Part shown: positions 63,546 to 64,000 of the stretch, piece by piece
How positions within the stretch are numbered: position 1 is the stretch's first letter
Layout of the letters: each line of letters starts with the position of its first letter
Source: Phoronis australis
Lineage: Eukaryota > Phoronida > Phoronidae
Reading direction: 5' to 3'
Assembly: GCA_002633005.1 (NCBI GenBank)
Contig: NMRA01000375.1
Span: 207,161 to 271,160, forward strand
DNA length: 64,000 nt
Translations under genes and position numbers: made by a program
Notes under the pieces: generated by a model
The model's input: the letters and a program-made list of their open reading frames with translations, nothing else
Databases searched by the model: none
What the model was told of the DNA's origin: nothing

Positions 63546-63936
63546 ATAATTGCAAATATAAGATGGTTCAGTGACTAGCTCACAAAATCTCAGTTTGAGA
63601 CGTGCAAACAGACAAATGCACAATCATTTACAGCGCGATCCATACGTATTCAGACAAAACGACCGCAATTACAACTTGGCGGAACCCGAATTCATTGTCG
63701 GAGTAGTCTTCCCTCACGATTGAAAACGGAATTAACAGGAAAGTTAGTAAGGTGACTAAGCCATTCTGTAATTTGAATTTAGCAACCATAGTTCTTACCA
63801 GTCTATTTGCTGTTAACAGAATTGGCTATCATGATGGGGATAGCGGCATTCTTCCACTTTTGTCTTGTCCTGTATTACACAGGTCCATGACAGAGCACCA
63901 ATCTTTATACAGTATAAAGAATTCATCCACCCTTTA

Positions 63937-64000
63937 GTCGAGTCTCTAGCTCCTCCACTATTAATAAAGCGCAAAAATGGTTCCAGGTGATCAGTGAGCA
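63937..64000 (+). mobile_element. tRNA-derived SINE, 5'-truncated and cut by the window end
   Basis: AGTCTCTAGCTCCTC, ATTAATAAAGCGCAAAAAT and GGTTCCAGGTGATCAGTG match the body of the SINEs at 1877 and 8874. The tRNA-like head is missing. Confidence 0.7.

Larger units (their letters stand above)
62210..63936. other. RANBP3 3' UTR and downstream spacer
   Basis: Contains the poly(A) signal candidate at 62644, a family A MITE (62870-63012) and a family E repeat (63185-63545). No gene seen. Confidence 0.55.

Overview
The window is nuclear DNA of an animal. It is AT-rich, the genes are split by spliceosomal introns, and the spaces between exons are packed with short transposons and minisatellites. 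I could build three complete gene models whose splice phases close throughout. They are MPV17L2 (+, coding 3651-7615, 4 coding exons, 205 aa), a C1orf87-like gene (-, 34269-10737, 12 exons, 663 aa) and RANBP3 (+, 34615-62209, 14 exons plus an alternative two-exon tail, 485 or 533 aa). A fragment of a fourth gene may end at 133. MPV17L2 and the C1orf87-like gene converge tail to tail. The C1orf87-like gene and RANBP3 start head to head, with about 345 bp between their start codons. Exon coordinates were read by eye from splice sites and frame, and no transcript evidence was available.

The most interesting structure is a set of minisatellites whose repeat units contain a copy of a neighbouring exon-intron junction. 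Clear cases sit at C1orf87 exon 8 (donor side, 16400-16726), C1orf87 exon 4 (acceptor side, 24279-24740) and RANBP3 exon 14 (acceptor side, 57705-58277). A more degraded candidate follows MPV17L2 exon 2. Further minisatellites lie within about 60 bp of RANBP3 exons 3 and 4 and C1orf87 exon 11. I recall junction-spanning minisatellites, called mirages, being reported at an amphioxus Adh locus. That memory, together with high allelic divergence, makes a lancelet (Branchiostoma-like) my best guess for the organism, but the sequence alone does not prove it.

Region by region: 1-3544 holds the possible upstream gene tail, a likely noncoding first exon of MPV17L2 and a tRNA-derived SINE. 3545-7615 is MPV17L2, and 7616-10736 is the convergent spacer with a perfect 21-bp minisatellite and a second SINE. 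10737-34269 is the C1orf87-like gene, with MITEs, a 64-nt near-perfect hairpin and a 2.6-kb element with long inverted ends in its introns. 34270-34614 is a probable bidirectional promoter. RANBP3 intron 1 (34634-42400) carries a fold-back palindrome cluster, a nested pair of hAT-like MITEs and a rolling-circle-like element with a ~150-bp core repeat bearing CTCF-like motifs. The rest of RANBP3 runs to 62209, followed by a short 3' flank.

Two long near-identical duplications (44890-47314 with 47316-49602, and 57946-59511 with 59513-61069) each meet at a single N. They look like two alleles placed in series by the assembler, so RANBP3 exon 14 probably exists once per haplotype. Joined RANBP3 models should use only one copy of it.
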